The notes under the pieces are model-generated. The model was not told where the DNA came from. It worked only from the letters and a program-made list of their open reading frames with translations, and made no database searches. From positions 1 to 8,908 of the forward strand of contig JAHJCW010000101.1 in assembly GCA_018812885.1 (NCBI GenBank): a DNA stretch of 8,908 nt, in the 5' to 3' direction. A program made the position numbers and the translations under genes. Below, piece after piece: positions 7,028-8,908 of the stretch. The stretch comes from a bacterium (GTDB taxonomy: Bacteria > Fidelibacterota > Marinisomatia > Marinisomatales > JAHJCW01). Position 1 is the first letter of the stretch; every line of letters begins with the position of its first letter.

Positions 7028-7570
7028 CTATCGTTTACTCCATTGATTCTCAAATATATCATTTTTTACAACATGGAAACGAGCTAATACAAATAAATAA
7101 TCAGAAAGTCGATTTAGATATTTAATCCAAATATTGCGCCCATTCTCCTCTTCTATAAGTCTAACAATATTTCGTTCCACCCTTCGACAAACTGAACGGG
7201 CAATGTGCAATCTGGCAGAAAGTTCATCTTCTCCGGGCAGTATAAACTCTTTTAATGAAGGTAACTCCTTATTCATTTTTTCAATATTGCTTTCTAATTC
7301 AATAATTGATATGTTTTTTAGCAACTCTAGGCTGCCGCCGGGGATAGATAATTCACCTCCTAAATTCAGTAAATTATTTTGAATACCAATCAATTCTTGT
7401 ACTAAATCTTTATCTGTAACAACAACTTTTACATTACCAATAAATGAATTCAATTCATCAACTTCACCGATACATGATATCCTAATATCTGATTTTGATA
7501 CTTTAGCACCATCGCCAAGTGCGGTTGTCCCATTATCTCCGGTTTTAGTTGTAACTTTTGTAATTCTCAT
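7028..7570 (-). CDS. pduO: PduO-type cob(I)alamin adenosyltransferase
   Basis: The enzyme transfers the adenosyl group of ATP to cob(I)alamin to give adenosylcobalamin, and in related systems hands the cofactor to the mutase. The protein is complete at 180 residues, usual for the single-domain PduO family (helical-bundle trimer). Visible are the N-terminal ATP-binding segment TKTGDNGTTALGDG (8-21), GEVDELNSFIG (35-45; Asp38 matching Asp35 of the Lactobacillus enzyme), LPGEDELSARLHIAR (111-125), CRRVERNIVRL (128-138; Arg129, Arg130 and Glu132 in the ATP-site helix) and YLNRLSDYLFVLAR (151-164; Asn153, Arg154 and Asp157). The ATG overlaps the transporter stop as ATGA and has no Shine-Dalgarno, so translation probably depends on the upstream gene. 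The B12-dependent mutase in the same run is the obvious client, although six genes lie between them or nearby on the same strand. Confidence 0.96.
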   Translation of the reverse strand: MRITKVTTKTGDNGTTALGDGAKVSKSDIRISCIGEVDELNSFIGNVKVVVTDKDLVQELIGIQNNLLNLGGELSIPGGSLELLKNISIIELESNIEKMNKELPSLKEFILPGEDELSARLHIARSVCRRVERNIVRLIEEENGRNIWIKYLNRLSDYLFVLARFHVVKNDIFENQWSKR

Positions 7571-8908
7571 AAGAAAAATATAAATGTAACTAATATGTAC
7601 AAAGGAATTAAAATAGGAATTGAATATTTAAGCATGTATCCAAAAAAACTTGGCATTGAAATATTTTGTTCCTCAGCGATTGATTTAACCATAAAATTCG
7701 GGGCATTACCTATATATGTATTCGCACCCATAAATACAGCACCTGCTGAAATGGCTACTAAAGTGATGTGCATAGGTCCCATCAATTCAAGCGCATTACC
7801 ACCGGCTGTATTAAAAAATACTAAATAAGTTGGCGCATTATCTAAGAAACTCGACAATATTCCGGTTGACCAAAAATACATATAATTTACTGGTCCATTA
7901 TTTGTTGAAACTGAATTAATTACTGCTGCTAAAGCTCCATTGGTACCCGCACGTAAAATCGCAATTGCGGGAATTATTGTAATAAATATTCCGGCAAATA
8001 ATTTTGCAACTTCTTGTATAGGAAACCATGTAAACTGATTTGCTTCCCTAAGTGATTTTGATGTGAATTTCCAACTTAATGCTGTCAACGTTAGTAATAA
8101 AATATCTCTCAATAAATTGGGTAAAGTCAATTCAACATTGTACACCGTAAACGATGTGTGCGGACTCCAAATTCCGCTCATCAGCACTGATATAATCACT
8201 CCAAGCAAAAATAGAAAATTTATTGAACCATCAATTCCAAATTTTCCATTATCATTTGTTACCGGTTTTCTTGAATGATCTTCCATATTGTAAAATCTAC
8301 TATCAATAAAATAGAAAATGAGCAACAATGTGATTACCATAAAAGCCATCGGTTTTATCATAGCTGATAAAGTCCAAAAGAAATCTACGCCTTTAAGGAA
8401 ACCTAAGAATAGCGGAGGATCGCCAAGTGGCGTTAGCGAACCGCCAATATTTGCTACTAAAAAAATGAAAAATACTATTACATGGACTTTATGTTCACGA
8501 TGTTGATTCGCTCTAATCAAAGGACGAATCAAGAGCATTGCGGCACCGGTCGTTCCCATCCAACTTGCTAATATTGTTCCAATCAAGATAAAAATTAAGT
8601 TTAGAAATGGTGTACCAACTAATGTGCCTTTTAATAGAATTCCGCCGGAAATCGTAAATAGGGCAAGTAATAGTATTATAAACGGAACATAGTCCAATAG
8701 AACGATATGTAGAAACTCATAAAGTGTAACAGAATATCCTTCCATAAGGAAAAATGGAATAATAAATGATAATGCCCAGAAAAATGAAATTTTGCCAAAA
8801 TTATTATGCCAAAAATGTGGTGCCACTAGAGGTATTATCGCTATCGATAACAATATTCCTGCAAATGGAATAATCCATAATATTGTTAATGTTGTTCCAT
8901 CAACATGA
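7567..8908 (-). CDS. CitMHS/NhaD-like ion transporter (putative Na+/H+ antiporter), 5' end outside window
   Basis: This is a polytopic inner-membrane protein of the ion-transporter superfamily, resembling proteins annotated as sodium:proton antiporter or 'putative citrate transport'. Counting from the TTG at 8853, it has about eleven hydrophobic segments. The first half carries SWMGTTGAAMLLIRPLI (97-113) and NIGGSLTPLGDPPLF (135-149). The second half repeats the layout with SSFLDNAPTYLVFF (334-347) and GANTYIGNAPNF (376-387). These paired re-entrant motifs with Asn, Asp and Pro are typical of the NhaD/ArsB/CitM group; the charged loop at 184-208 separates the halves. The frame stays open for 18 codons upstream of 8853 to the window edge (HVDGTTLTILWIIPFAGI), which completes a first membrane helix, so the TTG is not the true start. 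No ATG or GTG lies in that extension; the start is probably just beyond the edge. The substrate ion is not shown by the sequence. Confidence 0.85.
   Translation of the reverse strand, partial: HVDGTTLTILWIIPFAGILLSIAIIPLVAPHFWHNNFGKISFFWALSFIIPFFLMEGYSVTLYEFLHIVLLDYVPFIILLLALFTISGGILLKGTLVGTPFLNLIFILIGTILASWMGTTGAAMLLIRPLIRANQHREHKVHVIVFFIFLVANIGGSLTPLGDPPLFLGFLKGVDFFWTLSAMIKPMAFMVITLLLIFYFIDSRFYNMEDHSRKPVTNDNGKFGIDGSINFLFLLGVIISVLMSGIWSPHTSFTVYNVELTLPNLLRDILLLTLTALSWKFTSKSLREANQFTWFPIQEVAKLFAGIFITIIPAIAILRAGTNGALAAVINSVSTNNGPVNYMYFWSTGILSSFLDNAPTYLVFFNTAGGNALELMGPMHITLVAISAGAVFMGANTYIGNAPNFMVKSIAEEQNISMPSFFGYMLKYSIPILIPLYILVTFIFFL

Noticed and set aside
7017..7029. Inverted repeat AGTTT-CGC-AAACT at the pduO stop as a rho-independent terminator
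   Set aside because: The stem is only five mostly A-T pairs and no T run follows on the minus strand, so it is too weak to call.
7134..7382. Plus-strand open frame of 82 codons opposite pduO
   Set aside because: It is entirely antisense to conserved adenosyltransferase codons and its serine-rich product looks like a reverse-complement artefact.
8063..8506. Two plus-strand open frames opposite the transporter
   Set aside because: They overlap membrane-helix codons of a conserved protein and show no recognisable motif.

Overview
The window is a compact, single-strand block of metabolic genes. Every supported gene lies on the minus strand and is read from the right edge to the left: a CitMHS/NhaD-like membrane transporter (5' end cut off), a PduO-type cobalamin adenosyltransferase, a DHH/DHHA1 phosphoesterase of the NrnA type, ispH, pdxS, pdxT, dxs, the large subunit of a B12-dependent acyl-CoA mutase, and the first 19 codons of a Rossmann-fold protein at the left edge. 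No RNA genes, mobile elements, CRISPR arrays or long repeats were seen.

Spacing suggests one operon. The junctions in transcription order are a 4-bp overlap (transporter/pduO), a 64-bp gap (pduO/DHH), a 4-bp overlap (DHH/ispH), an 8-bp overlap (ispH/pdxS), a 1-bp gap (pdxS/pdxT), a 4-bp gap (pdxT/dxs), a 9-bp gap (dxs/mutase) and a 35-bp gap (mutase/next gene). The 64-bp gap is the only internal space large enough for a promoter. I saw no convincing terminator. Several starts are TTG or GTG. The best starts for pdxS, pdxT and dxs lie inside the longest open frames, and the transporter frame runs off the right edge.

The organism is an AT-rich bacterium that uses the MEP isoprenoid pathway, makes PLP by the DXP-independent PdxST route, and uses adenosylcobalamin. 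The Dxs motifs AEGHAVTF and DGATHHG, in place of the proteobacterial AEQHAVTF and DGxTHQG, and the general character of the proteins suggest the FCB superphylum or a neighbour (for example Marinimicrobia, Ignavibacteria or Calditrichota). This is an inference from remembered family patterns, not a placement.

The genes fit together in pairs. IspH and Dxs are the last and first enzymes of the MEP pathway. PdxS and PdxT form the PLP synthase. PduO makes the adenosylcobalamin needed by the mutase. The most informative detail is in the mutase: the two residues that set substrate choice are Phe80 and Gln198, the pair described for isobutyryl-CoA mutase, instead of the Tyr/Arg pair of methylmalonyl-CoA mutase. 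A default 'methylmalonyl-CoA mutase' label is therefore probably wrong. Otherwise the block looks like ordinary, intact core metabolism, and I found no sign of a wholly new system.
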